A stretch of 53,196 nt of DNA from a virus. Location of the stretch: positions 1 through 53,196 of the IMG/VR virus record IMGVR_UViG_3300036985_003763. The stretch is one strand, 5' to 3'. Below, piece by piece: positions 34,193 through 42,802 of the stretch. Position 1 is the stretch's first letter; every line of letters starts with the position of its first letter. The notes under the pieces were generated by a model. It was not told the DNA's origin, searched no databases, and worked only from the letters and a program-made list of their open reading frames with translations. A program made the translations under genes and the position numbers.

Positions 34193-35110
34193 TTATCGCT
34201 GACCGTTAGCACGGTCATATTCTTTAAAACGTTTAATGGCCTCTGCACGTTGCTTAGGATCATCCCACATACCACTATCCTTTAAAGCTGATACACGCTC
34301 AGAGCTCAATTTATATGTGCCACCATTTCCTGACGGCGCGCTTTCGCGGCCAGAGCCAGTGACAACTGATTTAGAACTATTATAATTAGTTTTACCACGG
34401 TGAGGTAAGTTTTTCTTCACACGTGCTTCCAACTCTTCCCAGTATTGCGGTGTAGTTGGAACCCAACCCTCACGCGCTAATTCACGGTCAATTTCAAGTG
34501 CACGACGTGAATCATTATCACCACCATTTGGGTCATACCATTTATTACGCTCCATCCATGCTTTAGCATGATTGACCAAGCGTGGGTCTAGTGGTTGTGG
34601 CTTGTTAGTTTTGCTTTGTTGATACGTTGACTTAACACGGTTAAGGTCTTCATATCGACGTTGCGCCAAAATCATTTTTTCAGTCGCGTCTGCAATGCCT
34701 GCGCCATCATTTTCTTGGGCAGAGATGGTAATTTGGTTTTTAAAGTAGTTATACGCATCCGCCGCTTCTTGAATAGAAGTCTCAATTTGAGCTTCCTCAG
34801 AACCTTGGTGGTGTCGTTCAACTACCGCTACACGACTTTGTAGTTCATTGATAATTTCATCGCGGGCTGCTAATTCACGTTTTAGTGAATCTTCACGCTC
34901 ACGCGCTGCACGTTTTTTATCTTGTCTTTCTTGACGTCTACGGGCACGAATGCTTTCCCTGTCACCGTCGTCATCATTGCTGTCGTCTGAAGAGTCTTGG
35001 TTATCATCACCGTCGTCTACTTCACCACCTTCAGCAAAATCTTGTTCGTCGTCATCTCCAACGTCTATGTCTTTGTCGTCTTCAATTTCGTAGTCTTTAT
35101 CTTCAGCCAT
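34193..35110 (-). CDS. capsid scaffolding protein
   Basis: A 305-aa highly charged protein. The first 50 residues are almost all Asp/Glu/Asn/Ser (GDDDEQDFAEGGEVDDGDD), followed by a basic coiled coil (about 52-110, RARRRQERQDKKRAARERED) and a helical remainder with AMERNKWYDPNGGDNDSRRA. Acidic coiled-coil composition and location just upstream of the capsid genes are typical of scaffolds that guide procapsid assembly and then leave. Confidence 0.84.
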   Translation of the reverse strand: MAEDKDYEIEDDKDIDVGDDDEQDFAEGGEVDDGDDNQDSSDDSNDDDGDRESIRARRRQERQDKKRAAREREDSLKRELAARDEIINELQSRVAVVERHHQGSEEAQIETSIQEAADAYNYFKNQITISAQENDGAGIADATEKMILAQRRYEDLNRVKSTYQQSKTNKPQPLDPRLVNHAKAWMERNKWYDPNGGDNDSRRALEIDRELAREGWVPTTPQYWEELEARVKKNLPHRGKTNYNSSKSVVTGSGRESAPSGNGGTYKLSSERVSALKDSGMWDDPKQRAEAIKRFKEYDRANGQR

Positions 35111-35121
35111 ACTAATTCTCC

Positions 35122-35529
35122 TTACAGAATTTGATCAAATGATTCAAAATTACTATCAATGATCATCTTGACGCTTACGTCATCGAATACACAAAAAATA
35201 GCTTTATCTTCTGAATCTGGGATTGGCACTTCAAAACGAAAGCCTCCCCAACGCGGTGCAATAATAATGTCGCCGATATTGGCCCATGCACCTTCAGTCC
35301 ACAATTCACCTGTTTCGCGATTGCGAAAGGCAATTTGCCCCACTTTAATAACCCGTGATACTTGCGTATTACCATTGTTAAAATCTTGTGTTTCGGAAGA
35401 TAGGATAATGCTGCCTACTTTCCTTTTTATTGTACGCAATTGTACAAGTACTTGCGCCCCGCAAGGTATAACCCCGGGGTCTACTTCAGGGAAGTGTTCC
35501 CTAATGTAGTCTTCTTTCGTTATTGCCAT
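35122..35529 (-). CDS. putative GroES/gp31-like co-chaperonin
   Basis: A 135-aa beta protein with the GroES pattern: DPGVIPCGAQVLVQLRTI (opening strand), GSIILSSETQ (roof-loop area), VSRVIKVGQIAF, and WANIGDIIIAPRWGGFRFEVP near the end, which mirrors the VGD.V......G of co-chaperonins. The stretch around residues 36-55 could be the mobile loop that docks on host GroEL. Its place beside the scaffold and capsid genes fits a role in folding the capsid protein, as T4 gp31 does. Longer than GroES (97 aa). A structure prediction would decide. Confidence 0.65.
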   Translation of the reverse strand: MAITKEDYIREHFPEVDPGVIPCGAQVLVQLRTIKRKVGSIILSSETQDFNNGNTQVSRVIKVGQIAFRNRETGELWTEGAWANIGDIIIAPRWGGFRFEVPIPDSEDKAIFCVFDDVSVKMIIDSNFESFDQIL

Positions 35530-35548
35530 TACTAACCCCTTTCAGAGT

Positions 35549-35749
35549 TTATGAGTTGCGTTCGGCCTCTTCGTCTTTAGATAATACAGCATCAATGATG
35601 CTTAAAGCGTCAAGTAGACCACTATAAATCCCAACCTGCACACCGTGTTCAAACGGGTCTGCTTTAGGAAATTCCATGCTACCATGGGCTTGCTCATCGA
35701 GCTTGCCCTTGATATTCCTTAGAATGTCACCGATTATACGGTCATTCAT
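35549..35749 (-). CDS. hypothetical protein, 66 aa
   Basis: A small acidic helical protein (MNDRIIGDILRNIKGKLDEQ, then GLLDALSIIDAVLSKDEEAE). Its ATG overlaps the stop of the preceding gene (TAATG). It is part of the portal-to-scaffold block and is probably a minor head-assembly factor. No family recognised. Confidence 0.7.
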   Translation of the reverse strand: MNDRIIGDILRNIKGKLDEQAHGSMEFPKADPFEHGVQVGIYSGLLDALSIIDAVLSKDEEAERNS

Positions 35750-35964
35750 TATTTGTCTGCTGCTTCTTCTTCAACTGCTTTTTTAACAGCCGCTACTTTT
35801 TTAGCTGGCGCTTCTACAACTGGAGCAGCAACTTCTTCTAAGGTAGCATACGTTGGGTTTAAACCACCCACGCCAAATTTTGCATCGATGTACTCTTGTA
35901 CAGTACCATCAAACTCAAACTCTTCTACGTTACCTTTTGCGTATGTTAATTTTAACTTAGCCAT
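35749..35964 (-). CDS. hypothetical protein, 71 aa, Ala/Lys-rich tail
   Basis: A small protein beginning with a beta hairpin (MAKLKLTYAKGNVEEFEFDG) and ending in an Ala/Lys/Glu-rich tail (VEAPAKKVAAVKKAVEEEAA), which may interact with nucleic acid or be disordered. Coupled by TAATG overlaps on both sides. Function unknown. Confidence 0.7.
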   Translation of the reverse strand: MAKLKLTYAKGNVEEFEFDGTVQEYIDAKFGVGGLNPTYATLEEVAAPVVEAPAKKVAAVKKAVEEEAADK

Positions 35965-36203
35965 TATTTACAACCTTTCATTAGACCACCACTTTTTTTA
36001 CCCATTGAAGCTTTAGCTTGTAATGCTTTAGCTTGTTTGAGCTCTGTCTTTTCTTGTTTCTCGCCACCAGCGCAAGCTGCCCCACCCTTTTTATACATCT
36101 TTGCTTTTTTGTCGTCGCCTGCGCAAGCAACACCACCGTCTTTGTACATTTTTACGCCAGGTTGTACTTGTCCTGATTGTTTACATTGTGCTAAACGTGC
36201 CAT
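35964..36203 (-). CDS. small Lys/Cys/Gly-rich protein with internal repeat
   Basis: A 79-aa basic protein with a duplicated motif, MYKDGGVACAG (about 19-29) and MYKKGGAACAG (about 36-46), then a Lys/Ala-rich helix and GGLMKGCK at the end. Short proteins with this M-Y-K-x-G-G signature sit next to portal genes in related phages. Possibly metal- or nucleic-acid-binding; unproven. Ribosome site AAGGAG upstream. Confidence 0.72.
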   Translation of the reverse strand: MARLAQCKQSGQVQPGVKMYKDGGVACAGDDKKAKMYKKGGAACAGGEKQEKTELKQAKALQAKASMGKKSGGLMKGCK

Positions 36204-36220
36204 TTCTATCTCCTTAAAAT

Positions 36221-38965
36221 TTATTGTCCCTTGTTTTTAGGGAAAAACCTATCAAAAAACGACTGCTTTTCATCAAAAGCCGATTTAATTTCCAATCTCA
36301 TTTCCTCAATGATTTTTTTAGTCTCATTGTCTTCCTTGTTCTTCAACAATTCGGTAATTTGTTGTTGGCGATTATCTGCGTCATTTTTCATCATTTCAGT
36401 TTGTTGCTGGAGATTTTCGCGCTGTTGTTCAAATGCATAGTTCATTTCAGCTAGACGTTGTTCAAACGCTTGCTGATCTTCTTTGCGTTGCTCCTCCATC
36501 ATTTTCAATTGTTGGTCAGCCAAGGCTTGCTTATGCTCAAACTCTTGTTGTGCTGTCAGACGTTGGTCATCAATTGATTCAAGTTGTTGCTCTGCTGTTA
36601 ATTTTTGTTGGTCAAAAGCTTGTTGCTGTTGTTCTAGCGCTTGTTTAAGTTTTTGCTCTTGGTCTTTAAGCTGTAATGTAGCTTGGTCAAGCTGTGTTTT
36701 ACGTGCAATTTCAGCTTTACCCAACTCCATTGCCACTTGAGATTGTGGGTCCATTTGCGGTGGTGGTGCTAGTTTCTGCGCAATTTGCATTGCTTTCTCT
36801 AGCATAGGCATAATCTCTGCCAACTCTTGCGCAATCTGTTGGTCTGCCAGAGCCACGGCTTTATGCACTTCGCCCTCCTCACTTTGGCCATTCATCTTAG
36901 CTAACTCGCCAAGCGCGGACATAGATGCTTTAGCATGCTGTTGGTAGAACATGATTAAATGCTCTTTACAGTGCTGTACTAACGCTGGCACCGTTGGATT
37001 ACCCATCAATGGGTTCTCGCCAAAGATTGGTGATGTTGCGAATAGTAAGTGCGTTATCATGTGCGCTTTATGGTCTTGGTCCATGTGCGCCGCTAGTGGC
37101 ATGCCTTTAGTAGCCAGTGCATTTTCCTCTACTGGGTCAACATGCTCTGGTTTTGGTGGCAATGGCAATACTTCATCAGCATATGGGAACTTCAATAGCT
37201 TCATACCGATGCGGTAGAGCTGTATACGGTCCCATGGCACTGTTTGGTCTTGTGATAACTGTACAACCGCTTGATACTGCGCGTAACGTTGCGCCTCACT
37301 GAATATGTGAGGGTCTGATACTGGTTGAATGTTATTGTTGTTTGTAAAGTCTTCAGGTGTTAATGGAGACTCTAAGTTGTCATTAACCGCGTTCAACACT
37401 TCTGGGAACGTACGGTTTAGACGTGAGATAATCTCTAGTGACTTGCGTTGTGACGCGTGTAAGCGAGCATGGATGGCTGCGTATGTGCTAGAACCTTGCT
37501 CAATCAACGCCATTGTCGTGCCAACTGGTGTACGGTCGCCTACAGAACTCAAGGCCTCCATACTTGTTGAGACCACACTCTTACCTGCTGTTTCCAAGTA
37601 ACCTAGTAATTGGAACAACACTGATGAAGGTGGGTTGAACGGCATTGGCATCGCAATCTTGCGAACGTCATCAATACCTGCTGGTGCCTCAATCTCACTA
37701 ACTTGCGTGACTTCAACTGATGTATTTTGACCAGTTACGCGACCACCTTTCAATTTCAGCATGGTTGCTGCATTGTTGATGTGTGCTGAGTCCATTAACG
37801 CACGTAATGCGCCTGTTAGAGCTGCTGACAGACCACCAATCAAGTGTGGCAAGCCAATACCGTACGCACCGCGCCATGGTATGAATTTGTACTCTACGAA
37901 CCAGTCTAATTTACCATACTTAGCGTCGCCTTCTTCCCAGTTACGGTAGATAGCCAACACTTCTTCTGTGTATTCGTCAATTGTGACGATGTAAGGTGCT
38001 TTTTTACCTTCTTCTACTAATGGGTCATCAATTTCAAGCCATGTGTAGATCTCTAGGACGCGGCGTAGGCCGTCATCGTTGTAAGCTGAGGCATCATCCT
38101 TACCCTCAATCTTATTATTGGCCTTCTGCGCTGCTGTTTCGTCTGGAAGGGTAGGTTTGTCTAGCTCAAGCTTCTCAATATCACGATACAGACCTGCTTT
38201 TACGCGATTTTGGAACGCAAAACGGGTAATATCTTGCGCATGGGTCACGCGAGGTGAGCGATAGAAGTTACTTGCTGCGAAAGGTAGGTAAACTGTGTCA
38301 ATCGGCACGAACTCAGTGCGAATTTCACCGTCTTCAACCCAGAATTTTTGATATTGACTACCACCCATCGGTGTTTGCGTCAACAATTGCTCTAACTCGT
38401 CGCGGTACTCTGAAATACCTTTAGTTAGCTGCCAGTTCATGCCACGTGCTTTTAATTCAGCGCGTTCGATGACGTCAGGATCGTTTTTGCCCTCAATAAA
38501 CGTCCTTACAGGGCCGTTTGCTGGGAATAATTCTTTGATTGCACGTGCTGAGAAGTCTACACAGGCCTCAGCCAAGATAGGATGCACCACGCGGCTCGCA
38601 CCCTCGAACTGAGCACCACCAGGCGCGTCATCACCAAGCCCAGTACGGCGTAAACCTTCTTCATACTGCTTGTCACGCTTCTCGCGGGCCTCTTTATCCT
38701 TCTCTACAAGCTCTACGTACTCTGTACCAATCTCGTCCAACTCACTCATGGACATGATTTCGGCTAAGTTCTCTAGGAACTCACCACTTTCTAGTGGCAT
38801 TTCATCTTCTAGTAGGGGAATATCGACGGAACCGTCTTCGTTTTCAAGCATGCCGTCCACGTCAAGGTCATCCTCAACCATTTCAGGCTCATTTATTAAA
38901 TTTGGGTCGACAATACCCGGTACTTCGCGTCCAAAGTCTGGGTCTTTATCAAAAATTTGCGCCAT
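36221..38965 (-). CDS. portal protein, SU10-like, with long Gln-rich coiled-coil C terminus
   Basis: A 914-aa portal subunit, the packaging channel at the unique capsid vertex. An acidic N terminus (1-110) is followed by the portal core: FEGASRVVHPILAEACVDFS (about 118-137), ARAIKELFPANGPVRTF, LTQTPMGGSQYQKFW, FIPWRGAYGIGLPHLIGGLS (clip/wing) and MALIEQGSSTYAAIHARLHA. Residues about 740-890 are a Gln/Glu-rich coiled coil (repeated QQ..AEQQLE), likely the barrel or crown. AGGAG sits 6 nt before the ATG, and promoter 39008-39035 directly serves it. Length fits N4/SU10-type portals. Confidence 0.92.
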   Translation of the reverse strand: MAQIFDKDPDFGREVPGIVDPNLINEPEMVEDDLDVDGMLENEDGSVDIPLLEDEMPLESGEFLENLAEIMSMSELDEIGTEYVELVEKDKEAREKRDKQYEEGLRRTGLGDDAPGGAQFEGASRVVHPILAEACVDFSARAIKELFPANGPVRTFIEGKNDPDVIERAELKARGMNWQLTKGISEYRDELEQLLTQTPMGGSQYQKFWVEDGEIRTEFVPIDTVYLPFAASNFYRSPRVTHAQDITRFAFQNRVKAGLYRDIEKLELDKPTLPDETAAQKANNKIEGKDDASAYNDDGLRRVLEIYTWLEIDDPLVEEGKKAPYIVTIDEYTEEVLAIYRNWEEGDAKYGKLDWFVEYKFIPWRGAYGIGLPHLIGGLSAALTGALRALMDSAHINNAATMLKLKGGRVTGQNTSVEVTQVSEIEAPAGIDDVRKIAMPMPFNPPSSVLFQLLGYLETAGKSVVSTSMEALSSVGDRTPVGTTMALIEQGSSTYAAIHARLHASQRKSLEIISRLNRTFPEVLNAVNDNLESPLTPEDFTNNNNIQPVSDPHIFSEAQRYAQYQAVVQLSQDQTVPWDRIQLYRIGMKLLKFPYADEVLPLPPKPEHVDPVEENALATKGMPLAAHMDQDHKAHMITHLLFATSPIFGENPLMGNPTVPALVQHCKEHLIMFYQQHAKASMSALGELAKMNGQSEEGEVHKAVALADQQIAQELAEIMPMLEKAMQIAQKLAPPPQMDPQSQVAMELGKAEIARKTQLDQATLQLKDQEQKLKQALEQQQQAFDQQKLTAEQQLESIDDQRLTAQQEFEHKQALADQQLKMMEEQRKEDQQAFEQRLAEMNYAFEQQRENLQQQTEMMKNDADNRQQQITELLKNKEDNETKKIIEEMRLEIKSAFDEKQSFFDRFFPKNKGQ

Positions 38966-39007
38966 GTAAGGCTCCTGCTGCAGGTGTTTGGATTAACGTG
39001 CTCTATA

Positions 39008-39035
39008 ATTCTAGCATAATACACTGTTTTTGCAA
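39008..39035 (-). promoter_or_regulatory. late promoter upstream of the portal gene
   Basis: Minus-strand TTGCAA (39030-39035), 16-nt spacer, TAGAAT (39008-39013) preceded by TGC, making an extended -10 TGCTAGAAT. It lies directly downstream of a terminator, so portal and downstream head genes form their own transcription unit. Confidence 0.7.
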
Positions 39036-39044
39036 GTGTAGCAC

Positions 39045-39070
39045 AAAAAAAGCCCGTTTTTACTCGGGCT
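39045..39070 (-). terminator. intrinsic terminator between terminase and portal
   Basis: Minus-strand stem AGCCCG/CGGGCT (39065-39070 with 39051-39056) with an 8-nt loop, followed by seven T (39051-39045). It ends the terminase transcript, 62 nt after the large-subunit stop. Confidence 0.88.
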
Positions 39071-39131
39071 AATTAGGAGTTTTACTAATGCCCACTTACT
39101 GTTACACACTTTTATTATTTTTGCAAGCATT

Positions 39132-40691
39132 TTACGCAGCGTAAGGGTTAGTCTTGGGTTTTTCCCAGTACTCTTCTTCCATATCGTCCACTGCTTCGAG
39201 CGTTAGGAAGCCTGAATCCTTCAAATATATCAGCGCTTGCGTTGTACAGTCCACTCTATCGTCGTGCTCGCCCGCTGGGAACTTCTCCATCTCGTCGATA
39301 ACGTCCTTCGCCCAGCTCACAGGCTTGCCTTTGTTCTTTTTACTTTCTATAACGTACACCAACCCTGCGTCTATGATTGGCGCAATCATGTGTGCCCGTG
39401 AGACTTTGTCCGCCCTGCCAGGGTTGTAACCTCGCACTGGGACGTTCGCACGTCGCAAGTCTTGGATTAGCGACTGCCCGCTGGCTTTTTCCTCTATCAG
39501 CACCAAGTCCGTCTTGCGTCCTGGGTTACCGAGGTCGTCTGGATTACCTGCGTAGGAGTCACTGTACTCTGAGATGACCCTGCTTCTTAGGTCTGGGTAA
39601 CCTAGGTGCTCCGCCCAGGCGTCCATCATCAGCGCCACGTTCTCCCCGTGACGTTGCACTATGCCCCAGACCGTGCAGGCACTAGGGTCCCCTGATGTTT
39701 TTTCTGTGAAGGCCGTATCGTACGACTGGATGACATACTGCAATGGTGGAATAGGTTCTTTGGCTGGCCACAACTTAATGTTGTCAATTTTAATAATACC
39801 ACCGCCTGCTGGTGACGGCGATTGTTGCAACTGCCCCGCCGTACCATACTCACCCAGCGCAGCCTTGATTGGCGCCAGTGCTTTCGTATCGTAGAGCTCC
39901 GGCCACAGCAACTCACCTTTTGTCGTTCTAGGGTCGTACTTACCTAGGCTTGTCTTCCTCACCACCCCGTCCCACTCAGCTGGTAGGCACAGGTGCTCGT
40001 AACCACCCACTCTTAGCAGGTGCCCCGTCAGGTCTCGTTCGTGCAACCTTTGCATCACGATAACTTTGCTGCCTGTCTTAGGATTGTTTAGTCGCGTTGA
40101 CATGGCTTGGTCCCACCACTCAATCACGCCTTCTCGTATAACGTCCGACTGCGCTTCCATCGCCGAGTGCGGGTCATCCACCACAATCGCGCTACCACCC
40201 ATACCCGTAGTCGTACCACCCACGGACGTCGCAAACCGGTAGCCATACATGTCGTTCTCGTAGAAGGTCTTGGTGTTCTGGTCCCCAATGAGGCTAAACT
40301 TCTTGCCCCATCGCTCTTGGAACCACGTACTTTGTATCATGCGTCGGCACTTGAGCGAGTCCCGCATTGACAGGTTGCCTGAGTACGACGCGAACAGCCA
40401 TCTAAACTCTGGGTTATTGATCCACGTAAATACTGGCCATGCTACTGCGACCAATATAGACTTACAGTGGCGCGGTGGCATATTAATAATAAGATTACGA
40501 ATTTTACCTTCTGATACTGCTTGAAGATGGTCACAAATTGTTCTTAGATGCCACCCTTCAACAAAGGGAGTACCTGGCTCAATAACATCCCAAGCTTGTT
40601 TCATAAATTCGTATAGCGAAATTTCAGCTTTACGTTTATCTTGTTCAAATTTTACAGCCTTTAACAAGGCATTCGGGTTTACTATCGCCAT
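39132..40691 (-). CDS. terminase large subunit
   Basis: A 519-aa ATP-driven packaging motor with nuclease. Walker A MPPRHCKS (71-78; Cys where Gly or Ser is usual), adenine-pocket region upstream, Walker B IVVDD (169-173), coupling region VMQRLHERDL (213-222), and RNase H-like nuclease acids D325 (SYDTAF), E400/E401 (LIEEKASG) and D477/D478/D481 (HDDRVD). It begins 3 nt after the HNH gene that separates it from the small subunit. No strong ribosome site is seen, so coupling to the upstream gene is possible. Confidence 0.96.
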   Translation of the reverse strand: MAIVNPNALLKAVKFEQDKRKAEISLYEFMKQAWDVIEPGTPFVEGWHLRTICDHLQAVSEGKIRNLIINMPPRHCKSILVAVAWPVFTWINNPEFRWLFASYSGNLSMRDSLKCRRMIQSTWFQERWGKKFSLIGDQNTKTFYENDMYGYRFATSVGGTTTGMGGSAIVVDDPHSAMEAQSDVIREGVIEWWDQAMSTRLNNPKTGSKVIVMQRLHERDLTGHLLRVGGYEHLCLPAEWDGVVRKTSLGKYDPRTTKGELLWPELYDTKALAPIKAALGEYGTAGQLQQSPSPAGGGIIKIDNIKLWPAKEPIPPLQYVIQSYDTAFTEKTSGDPSACTVWGIVQRHGENVALMMDAWAEHLGYPDLRSRVISEYSDSYAGNPDDLGNPGRKTDLVLIEEKASGQSLIQDLRRANVPVRGYNPGRADKVSRAHMIAPIIDAGLVYVIESKKNKGKPVSWAKDVIDEMEKFPAGEHDDRVDCTTQALIYLKDSGFLTLEAVDDMEEEYWEKPKTNPYAA

Positions 40692-40694
40692 TAT

Positions 40695-41231
40695 TTACCC
40701 AAAATTAGCATACTCATCATGGTATATTGTAACAGCTTCACAGTACGCTTTATGAGCTTCTTCTGCTGTTTTGTACGAGCCTACTTTTTTTCTAAGCTTA
40801 TTAACTTTTATTTCTACGTAGTATGCTTTTTCTTTTTTTCTATAATATACACCTTTTAAACCTAGTTTATTAAGTATACTTACTTTCTTATTTTGTGCAT
40901 TTTGCACATGCGTGGCTTCTCTTAAATTCTCAATTCTATTATCTTTTCTATTTGAATTAATATGATCTATCAAATTTAGAGGGTCTACTTTTTTAAATAA
41001 TTTCCATACAATTCTAGATACTTTATATCTGCTACCGTCTATACAAACCCTATAATATCCTTCTCCCGCATCATTATCTACTAATTTACCAGCATACGCG
41101 CTTTTAAAGTGTAATTGTGATTTTTTAGTTTGGAAATGATGTTCAGGTCTATTTTTCCACGTTAGCATGCCTGTTTGTGAGTCATACTCAAAACATTCGT
41201 GTAGGTATTCTTGTGATGGTAGTGGCTTCAT
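40695..41231 (-). CDS. HNH endonuclease with AP2-like DNA-binding domain
   Basis: A 178-aa AT-rich homing-type nuclease. The HNH_3 core IDHINSNRKDNRIENLREAT (about 89-108) is followed by a C-terminal AP2-like domain GVYYRKKEKAYYVEIKVN and KKVGSYKTAEEAHKAY. TGGAG sits 6 nt before the ATG. It separates small and large terminase genes and is preceded by an extended -10 promoter (41322-41330). A related HNH-AP2 gene lies at 42314. Confidence 0.92.
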   Translation of the reverse strand: MKPLPSQEYLHECFEYDSQTGMLTWKNRPEHHFQTKKSQLHFKSAYAGKLVDNDAGEGYYRVCIDGSRYKVSRIVWKLFKKVDPLNLIDHINSNRKDNRIENLREATHVQNAQNKKVSILNKLGLKGVYYRKKEKAYYVEIKVNKLRKKVGSYKTAEEAHKAYCEAVTIYHDEYANFG

Positions 41232-41321
41232 TATAAACTCCAGTTAAGTTTAATCAGTGTTGAAGGTTGTGGCAGGCAATCACTGAAATTGCTTTTTGGG
41301 AGCTACCCTAGCCACAAATGA

Positions 41322-41330
41322 ATTATAGCA
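41322..41330 (-). promoter_or_regulatory. extended -10 promoter upstream of HNH and large terminase
   Basis: The minus strand reads TGCTATAAT, a perfect -10 with TGN extension, just after the small-terminase stop. No clear -35. Transcription would start near 41315, giving an 80-nt leader to the HNH gene and then the large terminase. Confidence 0.6.
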
Positions 41331-41335
41331 TGTTT

Positions 41336-41740
41336 TTAGTTAGTTGCTTCTGGAGCCGCTTTTGCAAGCAGCGTTTGCAATGTTTCTAGTTCTGTGTCCG
41401 ACAAATTGGCTAACGACGACGCGTCTATCTTAATAGCACCACCGTCTTTACCCGATACTTCTAAATTAGTTGGTATGGCTCGCATTGAGTAGGTCATCAA
41501 TGTTTTGGCTGCTGAAATACGCTCGTTAGGGCTGCAGAATGGGTTCACCATCAGTCGACGGAGAATGTCCATCGGGTGCTGCGGCAACTCAGCCACGTAT
41601 TGCGCTTGTATTTTCAAGGCTTCTGGAGACAACGGGTCCACGCCCTTACGTCCGATACCTTCTATGTATGCCAGAAAGTTAGCGGTGTCCGTAGAGTCGG
41701 AAGTGTCTATCGGTAACGTCTCTTTAGAATTGTTTGCCAT
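41336..41740 (-). CDS. putative terminase small subunit
   Basis: A 134-aa mostly helical protein. The segment HPMDILRRLMVNPFCSPNER, then ISAAKTLMTYSMRAIP and GKDGGAIKIDASSLANLSD, resembles a family found just upstream of large terminase in SU10-like and aquatic podoviruses. It would recognise phage DNA for packaging. ATG 41740 is preferred to an upstream in-frame TTG (41776), which coincides with a perfect TTGACA. No ribosome site is obvious. Confidence 0.72.
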   Translation of the reverse strand: MANNSKETLPIDTSDSTDTANFLAYIEGIGRKGVDPLSPEALKIQAQYVAELPQHPMDILRRLMVNPFCSPNERISAAKTLMTYSMRAIPTNLEVSGKDGGAIKIDASSLANLSDTELETLQTLLAKAAPEATN

Positions 41741-41747
41741 GGTTGGG

Positions 41748-41776
41748 TTTTTATCATTATTAAACAGACCTGTCAA
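41748..41776 (-). promoter_or_regulatory. possible promoter at the small terminase start
   Basis: The minus strand has a perfect -35 TTGACA (41771-41776), a 17-nt spacer and a weak -10 TAAAAA (41748-41753). Transcription would begin close to 41741, making the ATG at 41740 nearly leaderless; a later start site is also possible. Confidence 0.35.
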
Positions 41777-41794
41777 TAGTATACCATATATATT

Positions 41795-41822
41795 TTGCCT
41801 ATGGGACCTATTGTGTTATATT
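41795..41822 (+). promoter_or_regulatory. putative + strand promoter for the HNH gene
   Basis: TTGCCT (41795-41800), 16-nt spacer, TATATT (41817-41822), about 28 nt before the ATG at 41850. It faces away from the small-terminase promoter, so this short interval is the divergence point of the two arms. Confidence 0.5.
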
Positions 41823-41849
41823 GTGGAATCTTCGTACTAGGTACTTCGC

Positions 41850-42221
41850 ATGCCGTTCAAGGATCCTGACAAGCGTAAGGAGAGAGGTAAGGTTTACTCC
41901 AAGCGCCATTACGAGGCCAACCGCCCTGCCCAAATAGAGCGCGTTCGCCTGAACAAAATTAAAAAGCGCCTCGAGTGGGAGACTTACAAGTCCACCCTCC
42001 AGTGCGCTAACTGTGGTGAGAACCACCCCTCCGCTTTAGACTTCCACCACGTAGAACCCCATCCCGACAACCGCAAGATTAGTGAACTAGCTCAGAACGG
42101 CGCTTACAAAATGGCCCGTGAGGAAATAGAATCCAAGTGCATCGTACTTTGCGCCAACTGCCACCGCAAGCACCACCCCGAAGAACGCCAACTAAAGGCA
42201 GGTCAGATTACTGAGAAGTAG
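41850..42221 (+). CDS. HNH endonuclease (zinc-type)
   Basis: A 123-aa basic protein with a zinc-bound HNH fold: CANC (51-54), DFHHVEPH (catalytic His pair, about 63-70) and CANCHRKHH (about 100-108). HNH proteins encoded next to terminase genes can stimulate cos or pac cleavage, so a packaging role is possible; a homing nuclease is the alternative. Unlike the other HNH genes it is not AT-rich and reads on the + strand. Confidence 0.88.
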   Translation: MPFKDPDKRKERGKVYSKRHYEANRPAQIERVRLNKIKKRLEWETYKSTLQCANCGENHPSALDFHHVEPHPDNRKISELAQNGAYKMAREEIESKCIVLCANCHRKHHPEERQLKAGQITEK

Positions 42222-42238
42222 GCGTAGATTCGGTAGTT

Positions 42239-42250
42239 GTTACATGTAAC
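42239..42250. other. 12-nt palindrome in a convergent gap
   Basis: GTTACATGTAAC is a perfect palindrome in the 92-nt space between two convergent HNH genes. A 7-bp inverted repeat (AAGCCGA at 42256-42262, TCGGCTT at 42293-42299) follows with a 30-nt loop. No T-run follows, so I do not call a terminator. Possible protein site or remnant of the insertion target. Confidence 0.35.
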
Positions 42251-42313
42251 GCAGAAAGCCGAAAAACTCGTTACTTACTACATCCTCTAGTGTCGGCTTA
42301 ACCGCCTAAAAAC

Positions 42314-42766
42314 TTATTTACCAGTAACAAAGTCTTTAGCGCAAGCTTGTGCTTTAGCTAAGTCTTTAAAGTTTCCAACGTGTATAGATTTGTTGTTTAC
42401 TGTAAAACTAACTTTGTAATAATTTCTGTCTTTCGATACACCATAAATACCCGTATTGCTTGGCATACTTGGTTTATTTAAAGCATTTTCTCTGTAGTTA
42501 ACTAATCGTAAATTTTCAATAGTATTATCAGATTTATTTCTATTAACGTGATCAATCTGTTTATCAGATGGTATTTCACCCTTTAGCAAAGACCATATTA
42601 ATCTATGCGCGTAGTATTTAGTTTTGTTAAACTGTATAGCAATGTAGCCTTCTTTTCTTAAAGTTCCAGCTTTTTTACCAGTTGCTTTCCAATACAAATT
42701 ACCATTGTTATACTTAAATAAATTTAATAACTCATCTAGAACAATAGGCTTTTTAACAATTTTCAT
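42314..42766 (-). CDS. HNH endonuclease with AP2-like domain
   Basis: A 150-aa AT-rich homing-type nuclease: TKYYAHRLIWSLLKGEIPSD then QIDHVNRNKSDNTIENLRLV (HNH_3 core, about 75-90), followed by an AP2-like tail GIYGVSKDRNYYKVSFTVNN and HVGNFKDLAKAQ. AAGG lies 6 nt before the ATG. It faces the opposite way to the surrounding + strand genes, as expected for a recent insertion. Flanking sequence on both sides reads as short open frames without starts, perhaps remnants of an interrupted gene. Confidence 0.92.
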   Translation of the reverse strand: MKIVKKPIVLDELLNLFKYNNGNLYWKATGKKAGTLRKEGYIAIQFNKTKYYAHRLIWSLLKGEIPSDKQIDHVNRNKSDNTIENLRLVNYRENALNKPSMPSNTGIYGVSKDRNYYKVSFTVNNKSIHVGNFKDLAKAQACAKDFVTGK

Positions 42767-42802
42767 ATATTACCTTTCAGTGTAAGGTCCGTAAGAAATT
42801 TA

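Noticed and set aside
41741-41776. TTG start extending the small terminase by 12 residues
   Set aside because: The TTG is part of a perfect TTGACA and lacks a ribosome site; the downstream ATG is preferred.
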